Assembly: GCA_029238785.1 (NCBI GenBank)
Contig: JAQWFN010000094.1
Location: forward strand, 1 to 58,065
Reading direction: 5' to 3'
DNA: 58,065 nucleotides
Source of the DNA: Flavobacteriales bacterium
Lineage (GTDB): Bacteria > Bacteroidota > Bacteroidia > Flavobacteriales_D > Sanyastnellaceae
A program made the position numbers and the translations under genes. Numbering within the stretch: the first letter of the stretch is position 1; each line of letters begins with the position of its first letter. This document shows, piece by piece, positions 24,959 through 32,594 of the stretch. The notes under the pieces are model-generated. The model saw nothing but the letters and a program-made list of their open reading frames with translations. It did no database searches and had not been told where the DNA came from.

Positions 24959-26466
24959 AAACGCTTGGGTTTTTCATATTGTTTTTTGGTTTTTTTGGGG
25001 TGATGATGCACGCCCAAGAAATGCAAGGTTTGGTGATTCAATCACCCTTGAGCGACACCCATCGCATCGAGAATCAGGCTAAACTAAATGCTCACGCTGG
25101 CATTTTCCCGCTTGCTCCTGGTGTTGAAAACAAACTCATCGCTTTAGGCAGAGACTCCCTCTTCACCCAGAAAGAACGAGCACAACGCATAGAAGCACTA
25201 CTTGATTTGAATGCCGGATTAAGCACTCAGCAAATCAACACCTTCAGTGTAGCTGGAATCCATGTCCAAGAACAGTACAAAGGCAAATGGCACTTCCGGC
25301 TCAATGCGGGCCTTTATGCTGCGAATTTGCCCGACTATCTCGAAACCACCAATACCCAAGACATTTTGCCTGGGGTGGGCGAAAAAGCCTTTAATTCTGG
25401 AAGCGATCTTGCGCTTGCACCGTATTTCAGCACTGCTCTGGGCTATACATTCAACAAGCATTTTCATTTAGAAGCCGGAAGAGGAAAGCATTTTTGGGGC
25501 GATGGATACCGCAGTGGAGTGCTCAGTCATAACGCCGCTCCTTTCCCCTACGCCAAACTCACCACCTCCGTTTGGAACATTAAATATGTTAATGTTTGGG
25601 GTTCGATGAAAGACATTAGCGCCTTAGACAACCTAGGATCGCGAAGGAAATTCACCACCATGCACGCCTTGAGTTGGAACATCCACAAGCGCTTTAACAT
25701 GACCGTATTTGAAAGCGTTGTTTGGCAAAATTCCGATAGCCTTTCTACCCGAAACTTTGAGTTGAATTACCTCAACCCCGTGGTATTCTTTCGCCCATTA
25801 GAATTTGCTCAAGGCTCTGCAGACAATGCCCTTCTGGGTGTTGGATTCAAATACCGTGGAAGGCAAGACTGGCAGGCCTATACCCAGATTTATTTCGATG
25901 AGTTTTTGCTCTTTGAGTTAAGAAGAGCTTTGGGTTGGTGGGGGAATAAATTCGCTTTTCAATTTGGATTGAAGAAATGGAATGTACTGCCCGGACTGCA
26001 TGCGTTAACAGAGGTAAATCTCGCTCGGCCTTACACCTATACCCATGGAAGTGTGTTTCAGGCATACGGACACCTGCAGCAAAGTTTAGCTCATCCATTA
26101 GAAACCAATTTTGTTGAATGGGTGAACCACTGGACGTACAGCAAACGCGATCTCAATTTTGAATTTACGCACATGTGGGCCATTTATGGGAGAGATAAAA
26201 ACGATGAGAACTTTGGAGGAAACATCTTTCGTTCCTACGCCAATCCTGCCAAGCAGTATGATAACTATTTAGCTCAAGGATTAAAAAGTAATGTTCAACT
26301 TGTCCGTTTGCGTGGAGGAAAAACACTTGGTAAACGTGAAAACGGTATTCAAGCCTTTACTGAGATCCTCTTCAGGCACGAGCAAAATGATGACTGGTCG
26401 CGTACCGAAGCCTATTTGAATTTTGGAATCCGAAGCGCTTTATACTCTTCTTGGAACGATCGGTAA
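24955..26466 (+). CDS. Wzi/RemB-like outer-membrane protein (second copy)
   Basis: 503 residues, TTG start in the overlap TTGA with the preceding stop. Signal peptide (LGFFILFFGFFGVMMHAQ). The motif GRGKHFWGDGYRSGVLSHNAAPFPYAKLTT is close to the RemB/Wzi signature. The remaining sequence is strand-rich, with HMWAIYGRDKNDENFGGNIF near the C-terminus. It may act in surface export or anchoring of the glycan made with the WecA-like enzyme, or in gliding (inference). Last gene of the fcl unit; a 60-bp gap with a -7 box precedes the heme block. Confidence 0.8.
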   Translation: MKTLGFFILFFGFFGVMMHAQEMQGLVIQSPLSDTHRIENQAKLNAHAGIFPLAPGVENKLIALGRDSLFTQKERAQRIEALLDLNAGLSTQQINTFSVAGIHVQEQYKGKWHFRLNAGLYAANLPDYLETTNTQDILPGVGEKAFNSGSDLALAPYFSTALGYTFNKHFHLEAGRGKHFWGDGYRSGVLSHNAAPFPYAKLTTSVWNIKYVNVWGSMKDISALDNLGSRRKFTTMHALSWNIHKRFNMTVFESVVWQNSDSLSTRNFELNYLNPVVFFRPLEFAQGSADNALLGVGFKYRGRQDWQAYTQIYFDEFLLFELRRALGWWGNKFAFQFGLKKWNVLPGLHALTEVNLARPYTYTHGSVFQAYGHLQQSLAHPLETNFVEWVNHWTYSKRDLNFEFTHMWAIYGRDKNDENFGGNIFRSYANPAKQYDNYLAQGLKSNVQLVRLRGGKTLGKRENGIQAFTEILFRHEQNDDWSRTEAYLNFGIRSALYSSWNDR

Positions 26467-26497
26467 CCAAAAGCACAGAAATTGACGTAAAAAGACT

Positions 26498-26505
26498 TAA
26501 TTTTG
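26498..26505 (+). promoter_or_regulatory. -7 box of the oxidase assembly operon
   Basis: TAATTTTG matches TAnnTTTG, 21 bases before the TTG start of cyoE. A TTG sits 13 bases upstream, closer than the usual 18-20, so the -33 is doubtful. Confidence 0.45.
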
Positions 26506-26526
26506 TGACCTCAAGAAGTTCAAAGT

Positions 26527-27429
26527 TTGAAAGCCGAAAGCATCAATAACACCACTACCACATCGACCTCTTGGATTAAGGACCTAGGATTGTTCTTCAA
26601 ATTGAAACTCTCCGTAATTGTTGTCTTGTCCTCTGTTTTGGGCTATTTCATGGGCGCTGACACCATGGTTTGGTCGCAGTTTTTTGCCCTCATTGTTGGT
26701 GGATTATTGCTCACTGGAGCATCTAACGGATTTAACCAAGTCTGGGAGAGAGACATCGATAAGCTCATGACCAGAACTGCCAATAGACCGATGCCACAAG
26801 GGCGCATGTCTGTTGCGCAAGGAATCATCACCGCGAGTGTGGCTGGTATCTTGGGTATTTTTACACTTTGGTATTTTCTAAATGACATTGCGGGAATCCT
26901 TGGCTTAATGGCCCTGTTCTTTTACGTATTCATTTATACGCCGCTTAAAGCTAAAACGCCTCTTGCCGTATTTATTGGTGCTTTCCCTGGAGCCATTCCT
27001 CCCATGTTGGGCTATGTAGCAGCAACGGGTGATTTTGGAGTTGAACCTGGATCCTTATTTGCGGTGCAATTCATGTGGCAATTCCCTCATTTTTGGGCCA
27101 TTGCTTGGGTTGCTCACGACGATTACTTGAAAGCAGGGTACCGCCTTCTACCTTTCAGAGAAGGAAGATCGAAGCGAGCGGCTTTTCAAATTTTGATTTA
27201 CAGCTTATTCTTAATTCCGGTAAGTTTATTGCCTTGGGTCCTCCCTTTCGACTCACCTATGGTGGGCGATATTGCCATGGCAGTTACCTTGATCTGTGGA
27301 GTAGCATTTGCCTACCTCGCTTTCAAGCTCTACCGATCTTGCCAATTGAAAGATGCCAAAATCTTAATGTTTGCCTCTTTCATCTACCTTCCGATCGTTC
27401 AATTATTTTATGTCATTGATAAACTTTAA
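26527..27429 (+). CDS. cyoE: Protoheme IX farnesyltransferase (heme O synthase)
   Basis: 300 residues, TTG start. UbiA-type prenyltransferase with about nine membrane segments that attaches farnesyl to heme B for heme-copper oxidases. The first aspartate-rich motif is NGFNQVWERDIDKLMTRTANRPMPQG (N-x-x-x-D-x-x-x-D). The second is PHFWAIAWVAHDDYLKAGYRLLP. It heads the oxidase block and is followed seven bases later by subunit III. Confidence 0.96.
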   Translation: MKAESINNTTTTSTSWIKDLGLFFKLKLSVIVVLSSVLGYFMGADTMVWSQFFALIVGGLLLTGASNGFNQVWERDIDKLMTRTANRPMPQGRMSVAQGIITASVAGILGIFTLWYFLNDIAGILGLMALFFYVFIYTPLKAKTPLAVFIGAFPGAIPPMLGYVAATGDFGVEPGSLFAVQFMWQFPHFWAIAWVAHDDYLKAGYRLLPFREGRSKRAAFQILIYSLFLIPVSLLPWVLPFDSPMVGDIAMAVTLICGVAFAYLAFKLYRSCQLKDAKILMFASFIYLPIVQLFYVIDKL

Positions 27430-27435
27430 AAAAAA

Positions 27436-28221
27436 ATGGACGAAGCAGCTAAAGCATCAGCAGCAAAACAAGGCGTTTTCGACGAGCTTGACCCAGCGGT
27501 AAGGATAAGAACCAAGAAGATGATGATGTACTTCATCGTTTTTGCGATTGTTATGCTTTTCGCCGGATTAACAAGTGCTTACATCGTGAGTAACATGGGA
27601 GCTTATTGGGTCCACATCGCACCCAATTCAACCCTATGGATGAGCAATATTTTTCTTGCTTTGAGTAGTTTAAGCATCTTTATGGCTTACAAGCAAATGA
27701 AGGCTGGAAAAAAACAAGCAGCCTTAGGGTTGATGGGCCTTACTTTCCTTCTCGGTCTCGCTTTTACCGTGAGTCAAATTAGCGGTTGGAGTGCGCTAAG
27801 CGAAAAAGGAATGGGTTGGTCGATTACTGAAACCGATTTAGGTCCGGCCTATCGCTGGAACAACATTGAGCAAATCACAGGCGAATACGGGCTAGATTAC
27901 CACGTGGAAATCAACGGTGCGGTTCTCGATTTTCAAAACGGAGAATATTATTCACCTAGCGATCCATTGAAGGCTAATCCCATCACCAAGGAAGTGTATC
28001 GAAACACCAACAATTCTGGGGCTTATATTTGGGCCTTGTTGTGGGTGCACATTATTCACTTGGCTCTGGGATTGATCTACTTAGTGGTTAATATTATCCG
28101 AATTCAAAAAAATAAAATCAACGCTACAGACAACATCCAATTATATACAAATGGCATTTACTGGCATTTCCTTGGTATATTATGGATCTATTTGTTCGTG
28201 TTTTTGTTCTATATTCATTAA
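27436..28221 (+). CDS. Cytochrome c oxidase subunit III family protein (first copy)
   Basis: 261 residues with about five membrane segments. The heme-copper oxidase subunit III pattern is seen in FAGLTSAYIVSNMGAYWVHI, ISGWSALSEKG and the C-terminal YWHFLGILWIYLFVFLFYIH. Between segments three and four lies an extramembrane insert of about 60 residues (TETDLGPAYRW to EVYRNTNNSG). The terminal WHF-x-x-x-x-W-x-x-L-F matches subunit III. Subunits I and II are not in the window. Confidence 0.9.
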   Translation: MDEAAKASAAKQGVFDELDPAVRIRTKKMMMYFIVFAIVMLFAGLTSAYIVSNMGAYWVHIAPNSTLWMSNIFLALSSLSIFMAYKQMKAGKKQAALGLMGLTFLLGLAFTVSQISGWSALSEKGMGWSITETDLGPAYRWNNIEQITGEYGLDYHVEINGAVLDFQNGEYYSPSDPLKANPITKEVYRNTNNSGAYIWALLWVHIIHLALGLIYLVVNIIRIQKNKINATDNIQLYTNGIYWHFLGILWIYLFVFLFYIH

Positions 28222-28245
28222 ACTTGCACCAAATTTTTTAACGCT

Positions 28246-29232
28246 ATGGCAAGCGAAGCAAGCAAAGCTATTTCAAAAGAAGAGTTGTGGGGCGGTGGAC
28301 GCTCCCCATTTTCCGTAAGCTACGGTAAAATGATGATGTGGTACTTCCTCGTTTCGGATGCACTCACATTCGGTGGATTACTCATAGCCTATGGCGTTGC
28401 GCGTCATAGTTCTGAGTTTGCTTGGCCAATTGGCGAGCAAGTATTCCAAGCTCTCCCGGGTCTTGAAGGACATTACCCATTGGCCTACGTGGCCCTGATG
28501 ACCTTTATCCTCATCGTTTCTTCTGTAACCATGGTACTCGCTGTTGAGGCTGGCCATCGTAACCACAAAAAAGACGTTGTGAAGTGGATGGGACTTACCG
28601 TTATTGGTGGTTTCTTCTTCGTTGCTTCGCAAGCCTGGGAATGGAGTCACTTCATCCACGGTGGCGGTGGTGCTTTCAAAATCACTCAAGGAATGACGGT
28701 TACGGGAACGCTTGCTGATGGTAATACCATGCAGTTCGACCTCAACACCGCAGACCGTGTTTACATGGATCATCATTTTGGAACTTTACTCGAAGAATAC
28801 CTTCATGGAGATCCTGAGGTGAGCATGGTAGAAAGCAACGGAACAGTTACCCTTTCTGGTCACGGACACACGGCTGTTTTGGAAGAAGTCATGGTGAACA
28901 AGTATGTTGAAGACGCTGCTACCGTTAGTGGTTCAGACATGATGAAATTGTGGAACGCCAAAGCTTCTAACGGCTTTGTGTTTGGTGCAAATATGAATGA
29001 AAACGAATACGGTGTGCAACAACAATATGCCAACTTCTTTTTCTTCATCACCGGATTCCACGGATTTCACGTTTTCTCTGGTGTAATCATTAACTTGATT
29101 GTTTTCATCATGGTGGTTCGAGGTGTTTTTGAGCGCCGTGGTCACTATGAAATGGTGGAGAAAGTTGGTTTGTACTGGCACTTCGTAGACCTTGTATGGG
29201 TCTTTGTTTTCACCTTCTTTTACCTCGTTTAA
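28246..29232 (+). CDS. Cytochrome c oxidase subunit III family protein (second copy)
   Basis: 328 residues, longer than the first copy. N-terminal segments include MMMWYFLVSDALTFGGLLIAYG and FVASQAWEWSHFIHGGGG. A soluble insert of about 110 residues follows (from KITQGMTVTGTL to VFGANMNENEYG) and contains HHFGTLLEEYLHGDPE. The protein closes with FFFITGFHGFHVFSGVIINL and YWHFVDLVWVFVFTFFYLV. Paired subunit III genes of unequal length are usual in flavobacteria. The insert probably faces the periplasm; role unknown. Confidence 0.9.
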   Translation: MASEASKAISKEELWGGGRSPFSVSYGKMMMWYFLVSDALTFGGLLIAYGVARHSSEFAWPIGEQVFQALPGLEGHYPLAYVALMTFILIVSSVTMVLAVEAGHRNHKKDVVKWMGLTVIGGFFFVASQAWEWSHFIHGGGGAFKITQGMTVTGTLADGNTMQFDLNTADRVYMDHHFGTLLEEYLHGDPEVSMVESNGTVTLSGHGHTAVLEEVMVNKYVEDAATVSGSDMMKLWNAKASNGFVFGANMNENEYGVQQQYANFFFFITGFHGFHVFSGVIINLIVFIMVVRGVFERRGHYEMVEKVGLYWHFVDLVWVFVFTFFYLV

Positions 29233-29256
29233 TTACCCAACTATTACCATTGAATC

Positions 29257-29634
29257 ATGGAAAGAGACGATCTTATTGTAAACGAATCATACGCTCTAAA
29301 CAACACCCATAACGACGAGGCGGGAAGAAAAATTCGTCGTAAAATTTGGGTAGTAACCGGAATATTAACCCTGATCACCATTGTTGAAGTAGCCCTTGGA
29401 ATTGCTGTGAAAAGAGCTGATTCTGGACTTTGGACTACCGTTAAACTCGGCTTTATCGTGCTGACTTTGGTGAAAGCTGGATACATCGTCATGTCATTCA
29501 TGCACCTAGGTGATGAGCGTAAGAACTTGAGAAATGTGGTGTTGATTCCTTATGCACTCTTTATTTTATACCTCATTTTCATCGCCCTCTCTGAAGGAAA
29601 TTCGCATTTGGACTTATTCGAAACATGGCACTAA
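29257..29634 (+). CDS. Cytochrome c oxidase subunit IV family (CyoD-like) protein
   Basis: 125 residues with three membrane segments: WVVTGILTLITIVEVALGIAV, VKLGFIVLTLVKAGYIVMSFMHL and VVLIPYALFILYLIFIALSEG. The FMHLGDERKNLR loop matches the prokaryotic subunit IV family, thought to stabilise the oxidase. It lies 24 bp after the second subunit III. Confidence 0.9.
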   Translation: MERDDLIVNESYALNNTHNDEAGRKIRRKIWVVTGILTLITIVEVALGIAVKRADSGLWTTVKLGFIVLTLVKAGYIVMSFMHLGDERKNLRNVVLIPYALFILYLIFIALSEGNSHLDLFETWH

Positions 29635-29638
29635 ACCC

Positions 29639-30316
29639 ATGAAAAATAACTCTATCAAAAAGTACATCTTCTTAATTGGTGTACTTTTTTTGTTTCCGCT
29701 CTCTTGGTTGCTCTTCTTCGGAGTAGCAGGTGAACACAATTTCAGCACCTTGCCCTACTATGGTTCTTACACTGTAGATGCAAATTCTGGAGACACCTTG
29801 TACAAAAAACTTCCAGAATTCAGCTTCATCAATCAAGATGGAATTGAATTTCATTCTGATTCCTTGAAAGGAAAAGTTTGGTTGGCTTCATTTTTCAGCA
29901 CAAACAACAAGTACATTGGAAAAATCACCAAGCGTTTGCTTTGGCCAAATTTCAGATATCGAAATGAAGAAGACATCTACCAGGTTTCTTTTTCTATGGA
30001 TACCGAATACGATACTCCTGAAGTGCTGAAAACCTACATCGATGATGCTACGAAGTACAACCAGTTTGAAGGGAAATGGCAATTTCTTACAGGAGATCAG
30101 GAAAAAATCCATGAACTTATTCGCTCAGGATTCGAACACCAAGATCTAGAGAACACTTCGGTGGTTTTTCTTGTTGATACGGAAGGATATGTTAGGGGGA
30201 GATATGAAGGTAACCGCGAAGATGAAATCAAGGATGCCATTGAAGATATCGCCCTTCTCAAGAAAGAAATTGATAAGAAAGAATATGATCGCAGAAAAGC
30301 TGCAGAACAAGATTAA
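29639..30316 (+). CDS. SCO-like protein without metal-binding residues
   Basis: 225 residues from ATG 29639, just after the subunit IV stop. One N-terminal membrane anchor (IFLIGVLFLFPLSWLLFFGV). The thioredoxin-like SCO fold is evident: KLPEFSFINQDGIEFHSDSLKGKVWLASFF, then STNNKYIGK where the CxxxC copper site should be. The distal histidine is also absent (LENTSVVFLVD). The protein contains no cysteine at all, so it cannot bind copper or do thiol exchange in the SCO manner. It shares the KFSFINQD-type motif with its neighbour and probably arose by duplication; its role may be structural or a partner of the intact SCO (inference). Confidence 0.82.
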   Translation: MKNNSIKKYIFLIGVLFLFPLSWLLFFGVAGEHNFSTLPYYGSYTVDANSGDTLYKKLPEFSFINQDGIEFHSDSLKGKVWLASFFSTNNKYIGKITKRLLWPNFRYRNEEDIYQVSFSMDTEYDTPEVLKTYIDDATKYNQFEGKWQFLTGDQEKIHELIRSGFEHQDLENTSVVFLVDTEGYVRGRYEGNREDEIKDAIEDIALLKKEIDKKEYDRRKAAEQD

Positions 30317-30941
30317 CATCTCCATCGTACTTTGCCTGTGCTTTGGATTGTTCGCGTGCACTGATTCTACAGAAATTAAAAAAGACCTTCCTTTTTTTGG
30401 TGAAGGAGGAATTCAAGATGGAGCAGCATTCACCGTTCCCAAGTTCAGCTTCATCAACCAAGACAGTGTAGAAACTTCTCATCGCGATTACCAAGGACAC
30501 GTTTACGTTACCGACTTCTTTTTCACCACGTGTCCGTCGATATGTCCCATCATGAGTTCTCAAATGAGCCGACTCCAGGGCCTACTTCAAAACAAAGAAC
30601 TTTGGGGCGAGGTGAAGCTACTTAGTCATACCGTAGACCCAGAGCACGATCGTCCATCAGTACTGAAAGCCTATGCTGAGCGACTTGGAGCAGATCTTGA
30701 ACATTGGAATTTTGTTTGGGGAAGCCAAGACGACCTGTACGATCAAGCCCGCTATGGTTATTTCATGACCGCTCTTGAGTCTGACACCGCCGCTGGAGGA
30801 TTTTTTCACTCAGATAATTTCGTCTTGATTGATCAAAACATGCACATCAGAGGTTATTATGATGGAACCTCGACAAAAGATGTAGACCAGCTTTTACTTG
30901 ATATTGAATACCTAGTTAAACACATACCTAATGAGCAATAG
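30285..30941 (+). CDS. SCO1/SenC-family copper chaperone lipoprotein
   Basis: 218 residues from ATG 30285, overlapping the previous gene by 32 bases. The lipobox LFAC25 predicts a lipoprotein. SCO hallmarks are intact: C83 and C87 in FFFTTCPSICPIMS and H175 in GGFFHSDNFVLID. SCO proteins deliver copper to the CuA site of cytochrome c oxidase subunit II. The KFSFINQDSVETSHRDYQG stretch parallels the neighbouring degenerate copy. Its end overlaps the DUF420 gene by 11 bases. Confidence 0.93.
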   Translation: MIAEKLQNKINISIVLCLCFGLFACTDSTEIKKDLPFFGEGGIQDGAAFTVPKFSFINQDSVETSHRDYQGHVYVTDFFFTTCPSICPIMSSQMSRLQGLLQNKELWGEVKLLSHTVDPEHDRPSVLKAYAERLGADLEHWNFVWGSQDDLYDQARYGYFMTALESDTAAGGFFHSDNFVLIDQNMHIRGYYDGTSTKDVDQLLLDIEYLVKHIPNEQ

Positions 30942-31485
30942 TATCCTTCTTAACGATAGCAAAGTAAAGCGCTTTGTAATTGTTGTGTCAGTGCTGATAC
31001 CAGCAGTAGTGACCCTTTTGTATTTCATCCCTCAACCAGAAAACTTGAGTGAAGAGACCAAACAACAACTCTACATTTTACCAAAGTTGAATGCCATTTT
31101 TAATGGAACGGCCTTTTTTGCTTTGATTGGTGCCCTGATTGCGATTAAGACTAAAAACATTCAATTACACAAAGCGCTTACTACTACAGCAATGGTATTA
31201 TCGGTGCTCTTTTTGGTGTCTTATGTGATTTTTCACCTCACCACGCCCAGCACATCATTTGGCGGTGAGGGAACAATTAAAGCCATTTATCTCTTTATTC
31301 TGCTAACCCATATCGCGCTAAGTGCGGTAATTGTTCCACTGGTTCTATTTACCTACATCTTTGGTTTGAGCATGCAAGTGGAACGTCACCGCAAGTGGGC
31401 AAAAATCACCTTCCCACTTTGGCTCTATGTGACTTTAACTGGACCAGTAGTTTATATGATGATTAGCGAATACTACCCTTACTAA
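30931..31485 (+). CDS. DUF420 membrane protein
   Basis: 184 residues with about five membrane segments. YILPKLNAIFNGTAFFALIGALIAIKTK, HKALTTTAMVLSVLFLVSYVIFH and HRKWAKITFPLWLYVTLTGPVVYMMI match the DUF420 family, regularly encoded beside SCO and oxidase genes in Bacteroidota. A role in oxidase maturation is inferred from that context. Several conserved histidines lie at membrane edges. Confidence 0.9.
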   Translation: MSNSILLNDSKVKRFVIVVSVLIPAVVTLLYFIPQPENLSEETKQQLYILPKLNAIFNGTAFFALIGALIAIKTKNIQLHKALTTTAMVLSVLFLVSYVIFHLTTPSTSFGGEGTIKAIYLFILLTHIALSAVIVPLVLFTYIFGLSMQVERHRKWAKITFPLWLYVTLTGPVVYMMISEYYPY

Positions 31486-31511
31486 ACTGGATTTTTCGTA
31501 AATTTACAAGG

Positions 31512-31745
31512 ATGAAGTATTGGAAAGCCCTACTTATTTTTGGACTCATTTTTGTGTTGTTGCAACAAGACACAACAGCACAATGCGTTATGTGCAAGGC
31601 CGTAGCTGAAGATGCGTCTGATACTGAAGGCATCATCGGTAGAGGAATCAACAGCGGAATTTTATACCTCATGGGAATTCCCTATATCCTGCTAGCAACG
31701 CTTGGCTTTGTGTTTTTTAGAAAGCGAAAATTGAGTAATAGCTAG
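31512..31745 (+). CDS. Small membrane protein with a CxxC motif
   Basis: 77 residues. A signal-like N-terminus ending at TTAQ is followed by CVMC (residues 25-28), an acidic loop and one C-terminal membrane segment (LYLMGIPYILLATLGFVFF) ending in basic residues. Small proteins of this kind are found next to DUF420/SCO in related bacteria. The CxxC may bind metal or take part in redox handling (inference). A TAAATTTA box ends five bases before the ATG. Confidence 0.75.
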   Translation: MKYWKALLIFGLIFVLLQQDTTAQCVMCKAVAEDASDTEGIIGRGINSGILYLMGIPYILLATLGFVFFRKRKLSNS

Positions 31746-31790
31746 TATTTGCTTCGCAAAGCACATGCTTGATGAACAAAGTGACCTAAT

Positions 31791-32519
31791 ATGAAAAGTT
31801 CAATAAGTGTAGTCATTGGAATACTCGTGCTTACAGGATGGAGCAGCACAGCAACCGGGCAGTTCGTTGAAGAAAAACGTCTTGAAAATAGAGATGCAGC
31901 CACAGAGCTCCAAAACATGCACCTGATTGTTAAAGATGCAAGCAACGATGATCTGCTCAACACCAATATCATCATCAAAGGACTCAATCCTCGCAAACCA
32001 GTTGTGTTTGAAGAGGTGAGCGATACTACCTTAGAGATCAGACACTATCGCCTTTACACCATTTCTTGCATCGAAGCTGGATACATGTATTTCGCTAACA
32101 AGTTTTGGCCCGATGAAAAGCAAGTACATGAAGAAGAAATCCTCTTAGAACCCCTTCGAGTTGGACTAAAAACCGATGTGCGCGACATCACTTTTCTTGG
32201 TGATAAAACCCAAATTTACCCTCGATCGAAACCTGCTTTAGACGAACTCATCGCCTTTCTTGAACTCAATCCAAACGTCAAGCTGAAAGTAATTGGTCAT
32301 GTCAATGGTCCTGACGGATCCCGAAACCAGCGTTTTTATGAAAAAGCAAGCGTTGAGCGTGCTCAAGCTGTTGTAGATTACCTCATTGCTTCAGGAATTG
32401 ATCAAAACAGGCTTGTTGCTTTTGGTGCCGGCAATTCTGAAATGCTCTATCCAGATCCTCAAACTGATTGGCAGAACGAAGCCAATCGACGAATTCAAAT
32501 CGAGATCATCAGTCTTTGA
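31791..32519 (+). CDS. OmpA-family peptidoglycan-binding protein
   Basis: 242 residues. The signal peptide ends near TATGQ. The N-terminal half is a strand-rich domain of unknown type. The C-terminal OmpA domain (about 130-242) includes IYPRSKPALDELIAFLELNPNVKLKVIGH, YEKASVERAQAVVDYLIASGI and NEANRRIQIEI. The usual GHTD is GHVN here, so the Asp that contacts diaminopimelate is Asn; binding may be altered. Stands alone, 76 bp before the TolC gene. Confidence 0.88.
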   Translation: MKSSISVVIGILVLTGWSSTATGQFVEEKRLENRDAATELQNMHLIVKDASNDDLLNTNIIIKGLNPRKPVVFEEVSDTTLEIRHYRLYTISCIEAGYMYFANKFWPDEKQVHEEEILLEPLRVGLKTDVRDITFLGDKTQIYPRSKPALDELIAFLELNPNVKLKVIGHVNGPDGSRNQRFYEKASVERAQAVVDYLIASGIDQNRLVAFGAGNSEMLYPDPQTDWQNEANRRIQIEIISL

Positions 32520-32567
32520 TTTAACATAGTTTTCGCTAGACAAGTGTTACGGACGAACGAGAATAAT

Positions 32568-32575
32568 TAAGTTTG
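32568..32575 (+). promoter_or_regulatory. -7 box of the TolC-adaptor-tsaB unit
   Basis: TAAGTTTG matches TAnnTTTG, 19 bases before the ATG. The -33 site 18 bases upstream reads TTA, a near match. Confidence 0.45.
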
Positions 32576-32594
32576 TGCAAAATCACCATTACCG

